A stretch of 64,000 nt of DNA from NCBI GenBank assembly GCA_014804995.1, contig JAAUYS010000197.1, forward strand, positions 22,077 through 86,076, read 5' to 3'. Shown piece after piece: positions 29,650-39,455 of this stretch. The position numbers were made by a program, and so were the translations under genes. The stretch's first letter is position 1. Each line of letters starts with the position of its first letter. The stretch is from Clostridia bacterium (GTDB lineage Bacteria > Bacillota > Clostridia > Christensenellales > Borkfalkiaceae). The notes below the pieces were generated by a model. That model ran no database searches, was not told the DNA's origin, and saw nothing but the letters and a program-made list of their open reading frames with translations.

Positions 29650-31350
29650 ATGGAAAAGAACGGAATTTACGAAGGCATCGTAAGCGCGTTAGGCACTGAC
29701 GGCGAAGGAATAATAAAAATAGAAGGCACGACGGCGTTTGTGCCTTTTTGTCTTGTAGGGGAAAACGTTAAATTTAAGGCGCTTAAAGTAAAGGACAATA
29801 TAGCTTACGGCAAGGTGGAAAGTATCGAAAGTGAGGCATATTCCCGCACCAATCCGCCTTGTAGCGTGTTTTATAAGTGTGGCGGGTGCGATATTCAGCA
29901 TATGGATTACACCGCCCAATTAGCTTTTAAAAAGGAGCAACTTTTCTCTACGCTGTGGAAAATAGGCGGTAACGAAACGAAAGTTGACGACGTAGTACCT
30001 TGCGACAGTCAGTTCAGGTACAGAAACAAGCTTTCACTGCCCATAGGCGTCAATGCAAACGGCGAAACCGTGTGCGGTTTTTACGCAAGACACAGCCACA
30101 GAATAGTTGAAATTGACGATTGCCTCATTCAGGCGGAGTGGGTTAAAAAAGTTATCTCCGCAGTGCTAAAATATGCGAAAGTAAGGCATATTAGGGGGTA
30201 TAACGAGGAAACCCGCACCGGAGAGCTGAGAAGAATAGTTGTAAGAGAGATTAAAAACAAGTACATTTTTGCCTTGGTTACGACAAAAATGCTTGATTTA
30301 GCCCCTCTTTTAGAGGAACTTGATAAAAATTTTGAAAATTACACCTTTTTAATCAATATAAACAAGTCGCAAAATAACGCAATTTTCTCGAAAGAGTGGC
30401 ATATATGCCGTGGTTTAGGCTTTTTTGAGGCGGAAGATAACGGTATTAAGTACAAGGCGGGGGCAAGCACCTTTTTACAGGTGAACGACGATGTTCGCGC
30501 AAAACTTTACGCCCGCGTGTTGGAAGAAGCCGATGAAAACGCCGTTGCAATTGACTTGTACAGCGGTGGCGGAATGCTTACTGCGATGCTTGCAAAGAAG
30601 TGCAAAAAAGCTTACGGCATAGAAATTGTCGAGGAAGCTTCCCGTTGCGCGGACGAGCTTAAAGAGGCAAACGGGCTAACTGTCAAGATGTTCAACGTTT
30701 GCGGAAAGGTTGAGGACAAGATAGACGAAGTCATTTCTAAAACCGACGGGTTGAAAAAAATTATCGTCTGCGACCCGCCGAGAAAGGGTATGGAGCGTTC
30801 CGTTGTAAAGGCGGTTTCTCTATCGGGTGCGGATAAGATTGTCCTTGTAAGTTGTAACCCCGCAACCCTTGCGAGAGATTTGGGGCTTTTAACGGGGGCG
30901 TTGGAAGATTTCAGCGGGGCTTTATACAAGACGTGCCGTAACGAGGGGCTTTACGAAGTAAAGAAGATAATTCCTTTCGATATGTTCCCTCAAACCAAGT
31001 GGTGTGAGACATTGGTTTGTCTTTCCCACAAAAAGCCCGACGGACATATCAACATAAAAGTTGAGTTCGGCGAAGAGGAAGAGCAAGTATCCTTAAAAGA
31101 AGTTGCCAAGCGTGCTGAAGAGCGTAAGCCAAAAGAAAAAGTAACTTATAAGAAAATTCAAGACTACATTGAAAAGACTTACGGCTTCAAAGTCCACACG
31201 GCTTATATTGCCGAAGTCAAGCGCAATTTAGGCTTACCTATGTACGACGCCCCTAACGCAGTCGAAGAACTGAAACATCCGCGTTCACATCCAACCCCGA
31301 AAATGGTGGAAGCGATCAAAGAAACGTTAAAACATTTTGAGATAATTTAA
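29650..31350 (+). CDS. rlmD: 23S rRNA (uracil-5)-methyltransferase RumA/RlmD family with C-terminal extension
   Basis: CGGCDIQHMDY; FLQVNDDVRAKLY; VSCNPATLARDLGLL; ~80-aa extra C-terminal domain. Confidence 0.92.
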   Translation: MEKNGIYEGIVSALGTDGEGIIKIEGTTAFVPFCLVGENVKFKALKVKDNIAYGKVESIESEAYSRTNPPCSVFYKCGGCDIQHMDYTAQLAFKKEQLFSTLWKIGGNETKVDDVVPCDSQFRYRNKLSLPIGVNANGETVCGFYARHSHRIVEIDDCLIQAEWVKKVISAVLKYAKVRHIRGYNEETRTGELRRIVVREIKNKYIFALVTTKMLDLAPLLEELDKNFENYTFLININKSQNNAIFSKEWHICRGLGFFEAEDNGIKYKAGASTFLQVNDDVRAKLYARVLEEADENAVAIDLYSGGGMLTAMLAKKCKKAYGIEIVEEASRCADELKEANGLTVKMFNVCGKVEDKIDEVISKTDGLKKIIVCDPPRKGMERSVVKAVSLSGADKIVLVSCNPATLARDLGLLTGALEDFSGALYKTCRNEGLYEVKKIIPFDMFPQTKWCETLVCLSHKKPDGHINIKVEFGEEEEQVSLKEVAKRAEERKPKEKVTYKKIQDYIEKTYGFKVHTAYIAEVKRNLGLPMYDAPNAVEELKHPRSHPTPKMVEAIKETLKHFEII

Positions 31351-31366
31351 TAAGAATAATAAAAAA

Positions 31367-31401
31367 TACGAACCGTTTTGATAGACGGCTCGTATTTTTT
31401 G
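31367..31401 (+). terminator. Terminator after rlmD
   Basis: aatacgaaccgttttgatagacggctcgtatttttt. Confidence 0.7.
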
Positions 31402-31660
31402 TTGTAGACGACTTTTAATTATTTATTGCGTCACTGCAGAGGGTTTCTCAACCGGAATAAAGCTAAAGCCAAAACTACTTACGGAATATAGGCCTTCTCT
31501 GCGTCAATTTAAATTATTTTCAAATTTTAGCAGATATCATTTTGACTAAAACTCAAATCTTAAATATGTACTATCTAAATTTTGGTATAGTGCTAATTCA
31601 CGGGTGGCTATTAGGTTGTTTTGGACTTTGTACTAAGTTTTCCTACTATAATTTATATTG

Positions 31661-31689
31661 TTGCTATTTTAACAAAATTGTGATACAAT
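31661..31689 (+). promoter_or_regulatory. Putative promoter of island operon
   Basis: TTGCTA-N17-TACAAT. Confidence 0.5.
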
Positions 31690-31767
31690 AAATGAAAAAG
31701 ATTTAATGCCTAATGATTAAAATGATTGTATGACAACTCTAACAAGTGTCTACAGCGTGAGATAGAT

Positions 31768-32472
31768 ATGTTAAATATAAGAATGAGAGCAGAAAAAAGC
31801 GGAAAACATATTTCTGGAGCTGAAAGAATTGTTGAAGATTCACTTCGGGATCAGGTAGTGCTTTCATTGCTTAAACGCGCTGAATCGAAAGATGCAGAGG
31901 CGATAAATATTAAAATCGAAACAATTTGTGAAGATATAAAACACATTCCTTGCATTTCTGGTCCATCTGGGACGGATAAAAGTTTAGAAGAAGCTAGATG
32001 TAAGATGAAGAACATTCTTGTCTCTCTCGGGTATGACGGGGAACAAATTTTAAAATTGTTTTTTGCTTTGTCTCGTTTGAGGGGTGCAACAATTGTAGAC
32101 GTGAATTCACTTGAGCGGTTGGAACCGGATAAGCAGCGCGGTATCCGTGTTAGTGCCTTTGATTCTATAAATCCGGATTTATCAGGGAAAAAAGATCACA
32201 GAAGAGAAGCAAAATTATTAGCAAGCAAAGTAATATCTTGCCCCAATGTGGTCGCTGAAATATGTGTAACAGATGATGTTAATTATACTTTTGGGTATAT
32301 TGCATCAAAAAAGTTAGGATATATAGGCATAACGCATGTTAAAGAACCGCAGCTTGAGTGGGGCGCACGTGTAATCTTGTTTGATGGTACAATTGGAAGC
32401 GGAAGTTATGAGGAAAAACTAAGTAGGACCATAGAATATTTAGAAAAAACGCCAATTCTTATTGATGAATAG
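31768..32472 (+). CDS. bioW: 6-carboxyhexanoate--CoA ligase (pimeloyl-CoA synthetase, BioW-like)
   Basis: MRAEKSGKHISGAERIV, RLEPDKQRGIRVS, LLASKVISCPNVVAEICVTDDVNYTFGYIASKKLGY, IEYLEKTPILI match the BioW family. ORF track starts at TTG 31726; ATG 31768 precedes the conserved start. Confidence 0.85.
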   Translation: MLNIRMRAEKSGKHISGAERIVEDSLRDQVVLSLLKRAESKDAEAINIKIETICEDIKHIPCISGPSGTDKSLEEARCKMKNILVSLGYDGEQILKLFFALSRLRGATIVDVNSLERLEPDKQRGIRVSAFDSINPDLSGKKDHRREAKLLASKVISCPNVVAEICVTDDVNYTFGYIASKKLGYIGITHVKEPQLEWGARVILFDGTIGSGSYEEKLSRTIEYLEKTPILIDE

Positions 32473-32556
32473 ACTTAATTTTTTCAAGTTTTTAATTTGT
32501 TGTTACGCAAGACCAATATAATTGCAGATTTAGGTGGCAGACTATGGGAGAAGGTT

Positions 32557-33327
32557 ATGGTATTTTTAAATTGGTTAAAAAATGCATTTATTGACGACTT
32601 GTTCGTAGGAATGGATTTGGGACAATTTATTCCAAGTTTGGTGGCAACAATTGTCGGTATCTTTGTACCATTTCTAATACAGAGACGTGTTGACAAGAAT
32701 CATAGAATTAATGACGCATTGCAACATCTTTGTGTTATCAGAGATGAGCTGCTATCCGTTAAAGACCAAATTGCTGAAATAGCACGTGAAAACTTTGATG
32801 GTTTACATTTGGCCCCCATCAAGACTCCCATATGGGATGGCTTGCGAAATTCTAATGGGCTAATACTTATCTCGGAATTGCACAATGAGTTGTTAAAGAA
32901 AGAAAAGGGGAAAAAGGCACAAGCGGAAAACACAATTGCAAAAAAAGATTGGTATGAGAGGATCTTTTCCGTCTATAGTGGGATTGATGAATATAATCGT
33001 TGGTGGAATTTATATTCGGATAAGGTATTTGAACAAGGCACAAAGGATGTTTTATATTCCATTGAGAAAAAATTGAGATCTATGGATGGCGCTTCCAAAA
33101 TAATAGATGGTGAGGCACAGACGAAAAAAAATGCTTTGACGAATATAGAAAAGGGTATAACTGACTTGGGCGATAAGCTTTGTGAAGAAATTAATAAAAC
33201 ACAGGAGCTCACCTCTCAGGTACAGCAAGAAAAAATCCCGCCGGAAAACATCACTTATTTAATTATGCTGATAAATGAAATAATCAATTCGCTATCCAAA
33301 CCATCAAAGGAAAAGAAGAAGAAATAA
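32557..33327 (+). CDS. Single-pass membrane protein with cytosolic helical domain, unknown
   Basis: FIPSLVATIVGIFVPFLIQRR TM segment; coiled-coil-like C-terminus; RBS gggagaagg before ATG 32557. Confidence 0.65.
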   Translation: MVFLNWLKNAFIDDLFVGMDLGQFIPSLVATIVGIFVPFLIQRRVDKNHRINDALQHLCVIRDELLSVKDQIAEIARENFDGLHLAPIKTPIWDGLRNSNGLILISELHNELLKKEKGKKAQAENTIAKKDWYERIFSVYSGIDEYNRWWNLYSDKVFEQGTKDVLYSIEKKLRSMDGASKIIDGEAQTKKNALTNIEKGITDLGDKLCEEINKTQELTSQVQQEKIPPENITYLIMLINEIINSLSKPSKEKKKK

Positions 33328-33349
33328 ATTTATCACGTAGGAAAAAAAT

Positions 33350-36196
33350 ATGACATTCTTTAATCCCTTACATCCAGAATTAAACGCAGATAATGAAAAA
33401 GCTCAAGTTGAGGTTCCCGCGCGGAATGAACTTTTGGAGAAGCACTTTGAGATAATTAAAAAATTATCTGGATCCTTAGATTTAAATACTACCTCTATTG
33501 ATTCAACGAACGAGCAGGAGGGTTCTCTGTCTGAAATCGATCAGATCTTTGTGTCAGTTCCAACAAATATCAGTATTGATGTGGTTGTAGAAAACAAGCG
33601 CATCAAAGAAATATCTGATGGTAACGCACACTATTGCGTCGGTGAGGACAGTAATAAATACAAGGATTGCATTGATACATTTAACGAGATTATTTCTCCT
33701 AATACTGAATTGGGGCTGGAAGCATCTTCAAAACGCTCGTTGATTCTTCGTCCATATTGGAAAGATGGAACAATTAAGAACTTTTTATGTTTAAAGCCTA
33801 TTGATATTATCGCCTCAAACCATTATAGTATCGCATTGGGCGGACCTGGATCGGGGAAAAGCACATTGCTAAAATATCTGTCGGTATTATTAGCAAAGCA
33901 ATATTATAGTGATTCCGATTTGCTGAAGCAAGATGCTTATTCCAAGTTCTTCTTCAGACAAAAATATATTCCTGTTTTTGTACAATTGCGTCAGTTGTTT
34001 ACTGTCATAGACATTGTCCAAGATCCAATAACGAATATAACGGAAAATGCATTGCTGCAATTTTTGTTTGATAAACCAGAATATGAAAATAAATGGAGAG
34101 AGTTAGGCAACCTACTTGCCCAAAATAATGTTATTCTGTTTTTTGATGGCATTGACGAAATATTTGTCGGGAACGTACGTCAAGTTGTGCAGAGGCTTGT
34201 AAGGGTAGCAAAAGAAATCAACCCTGATGTTAAAATTGTTTTTTCAAGCAGAAAAGAAAGCTATTCTACTTGGCAGTTGAACGATTTTATGGCATTTGAA
34301 TTATGTCCTATTGACAAGCCGTGCCAACAACTTTTGGCACGGAAAGTTTTAGAGACATATCTTTTCCCTGATTTTGACGAAAAATATAAAACTCTTATCG
34401 AGCAATTGAACCATTGCGGATTGGATGAACGCATAGTTGGAAATCCGTTATTTCTATCTCTAATGGTTGTTATATACGCCGTAAATGGTGAATTGCCCGA
34501 TCAGAAAAGCGTAATGCTTGATCAAAGTATTAAATTTTTGATAAGGCGTTGGCAAGCAAAGATATCGAGCACGAATACAAATAACAACTACGAAGTGGAT
34601 CAGCTGTATGCTGCTTTAAAGGGTATTGCTTATTTCACTATAAATGATGTCGCTTTAAACGCCAATCCGCTGATTATAAGAAAAGAAACAATTCTCACCG
34701 CATTAGAGGCACTTGTAGCCCGAAATGCTCTTGACGCTTTTATTACAAATAACGACATTATTGCAAAGCGAGAGATGCTTTTGAAATGCTTGCAGGATAG
34801 CGTGGGTGTTATTGTTCCATCTGTGGCAACAGACCAGTTTGAATTTTCTCATAGGCACTTTCAAGAGTATCTTGTAGCCAGTAAAATTGTTGAACAGCCC
34901 GACTTGCAAAAGTTTTTATTGGACATAATCATTTCCAATAAAGGTGTTCATCAAGAGATATATTTTATGGTTATAGAAATACTCTTTGACAAGGCTGAGT
35001 ATTTAAAAATTTGGTCTCTGCTGCAATATTTTATGTGTAGTAAACGTTTTAGTGCAGTAGATGATACTTTAAAAGCCTGGATAACGTGGTTTTGTTGCAG
35101 AGTGGTTGCATTAAGAGATTATACATTGTTAGAAACGGCCGCTGAAAACGACTTTATGACTCAAAGTGTTTTAACAACTCTCAACAAGTACACAAATACT
35201 TTAATTTCTACAACGAATGAACTGTCTCTTAAACAACGAATCGAGTGCGCGAGATTTTTGGGTGAGATTCAGGAAAAAGTAGAATTAAAAACGCAAACGG
35301 ATTTTGCCACTGACATAGCACAAGAATTGGGTGATAAACGCGAGGGAGTAGCATTAAACAAAGACACTTTGCCGGATATCATTTGGTGTAACATACCTGA
35401 GGGTGATTTTACAATGGGTATCACCGACGAAGAGGTAAAAATTATTCAATGCGACCATCCGGATTCGGACTTCAGCCGTGAGCAGCCTTGCGTTGGCTTG
35501 CATATAAAAGAATTTGAAATCAGTAAATATCCTATTACTATAGCGCAGTTTATGGCCTTTGTGGAAGCCGGAGCATATGAGAACCGTGAGTATTGGCAAT
35601 GGTCAGAAGTTAGCAAGGAGTGGTTTGAAAAAGTAGGTTCAAAAAAAATAGATCCGGCAAAGGGTTTCCAAAAGCCCAATGTGATAAACGCTCCAATTGT
35701 GGATATATCATGGATAGAGGCCGTAGGATTTTGCGTGTGGTTAGGCAAGCTTACAAATACAAAAATTCGATTGCCGTATGAATCTGAATGGGAATATGTG
35801 GCAAAAAGACATTATCGTACATATAGCTATTCTGAAGAGTTTGAAGTCGAAAAGTATGTCAGCAGGCGGCTAGGCTTGGAGGCGGCTGCGCCGGTGGGAG
35901 TCCATATGTGCGAATATGAAAATTATCCAAGCGATTTAACTGGTAACATTTGGGAATGGACACAAACTTTGATTCCAATAGATCAGGAGCATCTTAAGGA
36001 CTACATCCGCCTACAATCCAAGAGAGATATAGAGCTTTCATCAAAGGAGCTTAATAAGGATTCCCGCATGGTTGCAAGAGGTGGCTCGTTTTTAAATGTG
36101 GCATTTCAGGACAGAAACAGCTATCGTGGAAGGGATTATATCTGGAACCACATCACTAGGAGACAGGGATTCCGTATAGTAAAGGAGCATACCTAA
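33350..36196 (+). CDS. NACHT (STAND) NTPase fused to C-terminal formylglycine-generating-enzyme/SUMF1-like domain
   Basis: Walker A LGGPGSGKSTLLKYL, Walker B VILFFDGIDEIF, VFSSRKESY; C-terminal IPEGDFTMG..EFEISKYPITIAQFMAFVE..RLPYESEWEYVAK..LTGNIWEWT..VARGGSFLN..GFRIV. Confidence 0.85.
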   Translation: MTFFNPLHPELNADNEKAQVEVPARNELLEKHFEIIKKLSGSLDLNTTSIDSTNEQEGSLSEIDQIFVSVPTNISIDVVVENKRIKEISDGNAHYCVGEDSNKYKDCIDTFNEIISPNTELGLEASSKRSLILRPYWKDGTIKNFLCLKPIDIIASNHYSIALGGPGSGKSTLLKYLSVLLAKQYYSDSDLLKQDAYSKFFFRQKYIPVFVQLRQLFTVIDIVQDPITNITENALLQFLFDKPEYENKWRELGNLLAQNNVILFFDGIDEIFVGNVRQVVQRLVRVAKEINPDVKIVFSSRKESYSTWQLNDFMAFELCPIDKPCQQLLARKVLETYLFPDFDEKYKTLIEQLNHCGLDERIVGNPLFLSLMVVIYAVNGELPDQKSVMLDQSIKFLIRRWQAKISSTNTNNNYEVDQLYAALKGIAYFTINDVALNANPLIIRKETILTALEALVARNALDAFITNNDIIAKREMLLKCLQDSVGVIVPSVATDQFEFSHRHFQEYLVASKIVEQPDLQKFLLDIIISNKGVHQEIYFMVIEILFDKAEYLKIWSLLQYFMCSKRFSAVDDTLKAWITWFCCRVVALRDYTLLETAAENDFMTQSVLTTLNKYTNTLISTTNELSLKQRIECARFLGEIQEKVELKTQTDFATDIAQELGDKREGVALNKDTLPDIIWCNIPEGDFTMGITDEEVKIIQCDHPDSDFSREQPCVGLHIKEFEISKYPITIAQFMAFVEAGAYENREYWQWSEVSKEWFEKVGSKKIDPAKGFQKPNVINAPIVDISWIEAVGFCVWLGKLTNTKIRLPYESEWEYVAKRHYRTYSYSEEFEVEKYVSRRLGLEAAAPVGVHMCEYENYPSDLTGNIWEWTQTLIPIDQEHLKDYIRLQSKRDIELSSKELNKDSRMVARGGSFLNVAFQDRNSYRGRDYIWNHITRRQGFRIVKEHT

Positions 36197-36576
36197 TGAG
36201 TTTTTTTGTAATATCAAAAGAAGGTAATGGCCCGGTTTTCAGAAAAGGAGACTATGCTGAGCTGTGCTATGAGATTCGTATCGCATGCGAAAACCCTCCA
36301 GAAGCCAAATGTAAGGGATGCCATGAGGGAACTCGTCCGAGAGATCCCGCAGAGAAAGGTGTTGCATGCGTTTACATTGGTGATGGGCAGGTGCACAAGT
36401 TTATCGATGATGCCTTATCAAGTGGACAATTTCGGCATGGAAGTGCAATTCTATTTTATTTATCTGCAGAGGATGCCTTTGCAGATGTCGGTGCGGATAA
36501 CCGTGTGGGACCAAATAGTGCACTTTGCGTTCGCATTGAGGAAGTATCGTTTAATTCATATGGTAAGAACAAATAA
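36196..36576 (+). CDS. Unknown 126-aa protein translationally coupled to the NACHT-FGE gene
   Basis: TAATG stop/start overlap at 36194-36198; CKGCHEG motif; no family recognised. Confidence 0.65.
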   Translation: MSFFVISKEGNGPVFRKGDYAELCYEIRIACENPPEAKCKGCHEGTRPRDPAEKGVACVYIGDGQVHKFIDDALSSGQFRHGSAILFYLSAEDAFADVGADNRVGPNSALCVRIEEVSFNSYGKNK

Positions 36577-36602
36577 TCCAATAGGTTTTTAGAATCATTG
36601 AT

Positions 36603-37115
36603 ATGAAAGCGTTATCAAAAAACATGTTTCGTTTAAGAAAAATTTTCCATAAATGTCTTCCTAGAACGGGTGCTTTAGGAAGAATGGTTGAGTTAACGAT
36701 TAAAAAAACATCGCATACTCAGCTTGGAAATAATCTTCGGATTGCTTCATTTGGCACGCTTCGGGTTTATGGAAATGCCACGCTGCACATAGGCGAAAAT
36801 TTTCAATCTAATAATGGCTTGATGCTGATTTGTCGAAATCAAGTAAAAATTGGGCGAGACGTTACAATTGGTCCCAATGTTTGTATCGTGGATTTTAATC
36901 ATGATTTCAACCATGAAAATTTGCGGGATAATTTTATAATGGGCTCTGTAGAAATAGGCGACAATGTTTGGATTGGCGCAAGCGTCATTATCTTTCCGAA
37001 TAGCGTGATAGGCAACAATTGTGTGATTGGCGCAGGTAGTATTGTCACAGGAACAATACAGGATGGGACAATATATTTTAATCAAATACAAAAAGTTCAA
37101 AAAAATAAGAGTTAA
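36603..37115 (+). CDS. Left-handed beta-helix (hexapeptide) acyltransferase
   Basis: IGRDVTIGPNVCIVDFNHDF..VEIGDNVWIGASVIIFPNSVIGNNCVIGAGSIV. Confidence 0.85.
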   Translation: MKALSKNMFRLRKIFHKCLPRTGALGRMVELTIKKTSHTQLGNNLRIASFGTLRVYGNATLHIGENFQSNNGLMLICRNQVKIGRDVTIGPNVCIVDFNHDFNHENLRDNFIMGSVEIGDNVWIGASVIIFPNSVIGNNCVIGAGSIVTGTIQDGTIYFNQIQKVQKNKS

Positions 37116-37161
37116 TAATTCGATGTTTTAATATCAAGAGAAATAAAAAAAGAGGTGTTTT

Positions 37162-38127
37162 ATGAAACAACTTAAAGGCATTGCACTTGGAACCTTCCCA
37201 TTCGCTAATGTATTCGGAAAAATCGATGAACATACGGCTTCGCAGATTTTACGTCAATACATTGAGTATGGCGGTGAATTCATTCATGTTTCACTCGTCT
37301 ATAACAACGGCGCAGTGGAAGAGCTCCTCGGGAAGGAATTGAAGAAGTATCCCCGAGATTCCTATAAGATCATGGCTTGTTGCGGATGGTCGATGAACAA
37401 CGGAGTTACTAAATTAAGTGGTAAGAAAGAAGATGTGGAGGCTTGCTGCAACGGAGCCTTGCAAAGATTGGGATTGGATCATTTGGATGTTTTGATGTCT
37501 CATGCTCCTGATTCGCAGACGCCATTCGAGGAAACGATTGACGCGATGGACCGCCTTAAAAGGGCGGGCAAATGCTCAGAATTGTGTGTATCAAATGTCT
37601 CGCTGGAAATGCTCAAGCGATATAATTATAGCGGCGCGGTTAACTATATCCAAAACAGATTTAGCTTATTAAATCAGTCGCTGAGCAAGGAGCTTATCGA
37701 CTATTGCACGGGAAATGATATAAAAATAACGACGTATCAAACTGTAGAAAGGGGATTATTGTCAGACCGTGTAATTAAAGGATTAGATTTCACGGCCACT
37801 GATTTGCGCGCTAAAAAGCCCGAGTTTGCTGAATCGATTCAATCTGAAATCGGAAAATGGATCAGCAAGGAAATTAAACCCATAGCCAACGACGAGGGTG
37901 TTCCCGTCTTGTCGCTTGTTTTGAGATGGACGTTGCAAAATCAACCTATTAATGCTATATTGTGCGGTATCTCTAAACCCGCGTATTTCTCAGATTATCT
38001 TTCTGTTGCAAAGGATATGCTTTCTACAGAAACAATTGCAAGAATTAATCAGGCTTACGATAAATTCTCGTCTTATATAGAGGAGAAATACCAGAAGAGT
38101 ATTCGTGCCTTCATGGGTTTAGCTTAA
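37162..38127 (+). CDS. Aldo/keto reductase
   Basis: LGLDHLDVLMSHAPDS..AMDRLKRAGKCSELCVSN..VLRWTLQNQPINAILCGISKP. Confidence 0.8.
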   Translation: MKQLKGIALGTFPFANVFGKIDEHTASQILRQYIEYGGEFIHVSLVYNNGAVEELLGKELKKYPRDSYKIMACCGWSMNNGVTKLSGKKEDVEACCNGALQRLGLDHLDVLMSHAPDSQTPFEETIDAMDRLKRAGKCSELCVSNVSLEMLKRYNYSGAVNYIQNRFSLLNQSLSKELIDYCTGNDIKITTYQTVERGLLSDRVIKGLDFTATDLRAKKPEFAESIQSEIGKWISKEIKPIANDEGVPVLSLVLRWTLQNQPINAILCGISKPAYFSDYLSVAKDMLSTETIARINQAYDKFSSYIEEKYQKSIRAFMGLA

Positions 38128-38159
38128 ATCTGTGGACGTGTCTAAAGAAGAGGACAAAC

Positions 38160-39455
38160 ATGCAAAAGAAAATTTTGATTATCGGCGTTGGTCCGGTTGG
38201 ATTGTCTACGGCGATTGGTTTTGCGCACGCAGGACATGAGCTTATATGCTATGATATCGATAAAGAACGTATCGATGCATTGAAAAATGGAATCGCTCCT
38301 TTTTACGAGAGGGATTTACAATATACTTTAAGTATGCACGCAGATAAAATCCTTTTTACTGATAACTTAAAGGAGGCTTTTCAAGATTCGAATATTTTCT
38401 TTATATGCGTTGGAACACCGATTGGACACAATAATAGTGTAGACATGACTGCCATTTGGAACTCGATTGACATTATTGCAAAAAATGTAAAACATGATTC
38501 AACGATTGTTATTAAGTCTACAGTGCCAATTGGAACCAACAAAAAGGTTGTCCATTACATAGATAAATTGGGTCTCAAATACAAGATAGGTGTTGTCTCT
38601 AATCCTGAATTTTTGGCGCAAGGCACATCGATACAGGACACCATTAAGGCGACGCGAATCGTTATAGGTTGCAATACGCCACAGCTACGTGAGCTTATGC
38701 TGAACATTTACGATAAATTCAGTGGAGAGAAAATCGTTACCACACCTGAAAGCGCTGAGCTTATAAAATATGAATCAAATTGCTATTTGGCAATGCGTGT
38801 ATCATTTGTGAATGACCTTGCACATGTTTGCGATTTGGTTGGGGCAGATGTAACGTCCGTTTTGAAAGGTGTTACATTAGACCCGCGTATCGGTACGCGT
38901 TATTTTGAGCCCGGTTTGGGGTATGGCGGTTCATGCTTCCCGAAGGATACGATTTGCTTCCATAATCAAATTCAAAGCGAATACGGTTATGAACAGGAAC
39001 TTATTGAGGCGACCATCGATATAAACAGTAGACATGTGCTGCGCTTGTGCAGAAAAATGATGGACAATTGTGGTGGCAGCATCATGAATAAGAAGGTCAG
39101 TGTTTTGGGAATGTCGTTCAAAAAAGACACGGATGATGTGAGGAACTCGCTAGCTGTCAATATTGTTTCATATCTCATTTCCAACGGTGCAATTGTTTCT
39201 GTATGGGATCTCAAGGCAATGGAAAATGCAAAAAAGATATTCCAAGACAGTGTAATTTATGCCAATTCGCTTGATGAGGCCATTGCTGCAAGTGATATTA
39301 TCTTTATTGCGACAGATTGGAATGAAATTGTGGATGGTCCACTCGATCGGTTTTGTAATAAAAGCGTGTATGACGGCAGAAACTGCTTTTTAAATCGAAA
39401 GGAAGAAATTACTTTCAATTACTACTATGTTGGTGGCACAATCAGTGAAAAATAA
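38160..39455 (+). CDS. UDP-glucose/UDP-ManNAc 6-dehydrogenase family
   Basis: ILIIGVGPVGLSTAIGFA, VSNPEFLAQGTSIQD, GLGYGGSCFPKDT, FKKDTDDVRNS. Confidence 0.92.
   Translation: MQKKILIIGVGPVGLSTAIGFAHAGHELICYDIDKERIDALKNGIAPFYERDLQYTLSMHADKILFTDNLKEAFQDSNIFFICVGTPIGHNNSVDMTAIWNSIDIIAKNVKHDSTIVIKSTVPIGTNKKVVHYIDKLGLKYKIGVVSNPEFLAQGTSIQDTIKATRIVIGCNTPQLRELMLNIYDKFSGEKIVTTPESAELIKYESNCYLAMRVSFVNDLAHVCDLVGADVTSVLKGVTLDPRIGTRYFEPGLGYGGSCFPKDTICFHNQIQSEYGYEQELIEATIDINSRHVLRLCRKMMDNCGGSIMNKKVSVLGMSFKKDTDDVRNSLAVNIVSYLISNGAIVSVWDLKAMENAKKIFQDSVIYANSLDEAIAASDIIFIATDWNEIVDGPLDRFCNKSVYDGRNCFLNRKEEITFNYYYVGGTISEK

Noticed and set aside
31400-31520. Minus-strand peptide RREGLYSVSSFGFSFIPVEKPSAVTQ at the left of the island
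   Set aside because: Too short, preceded by an in-frame stop, no recognisable family; at most a gene remnant
36227-36592. Plus-strand 121-aa ORF overlapping the 126-aa gene in another frame
   Set aside because: The 36196 frame is coupled (TAATG) to the upstream gene and has the better start context; this frame looks like a shadow
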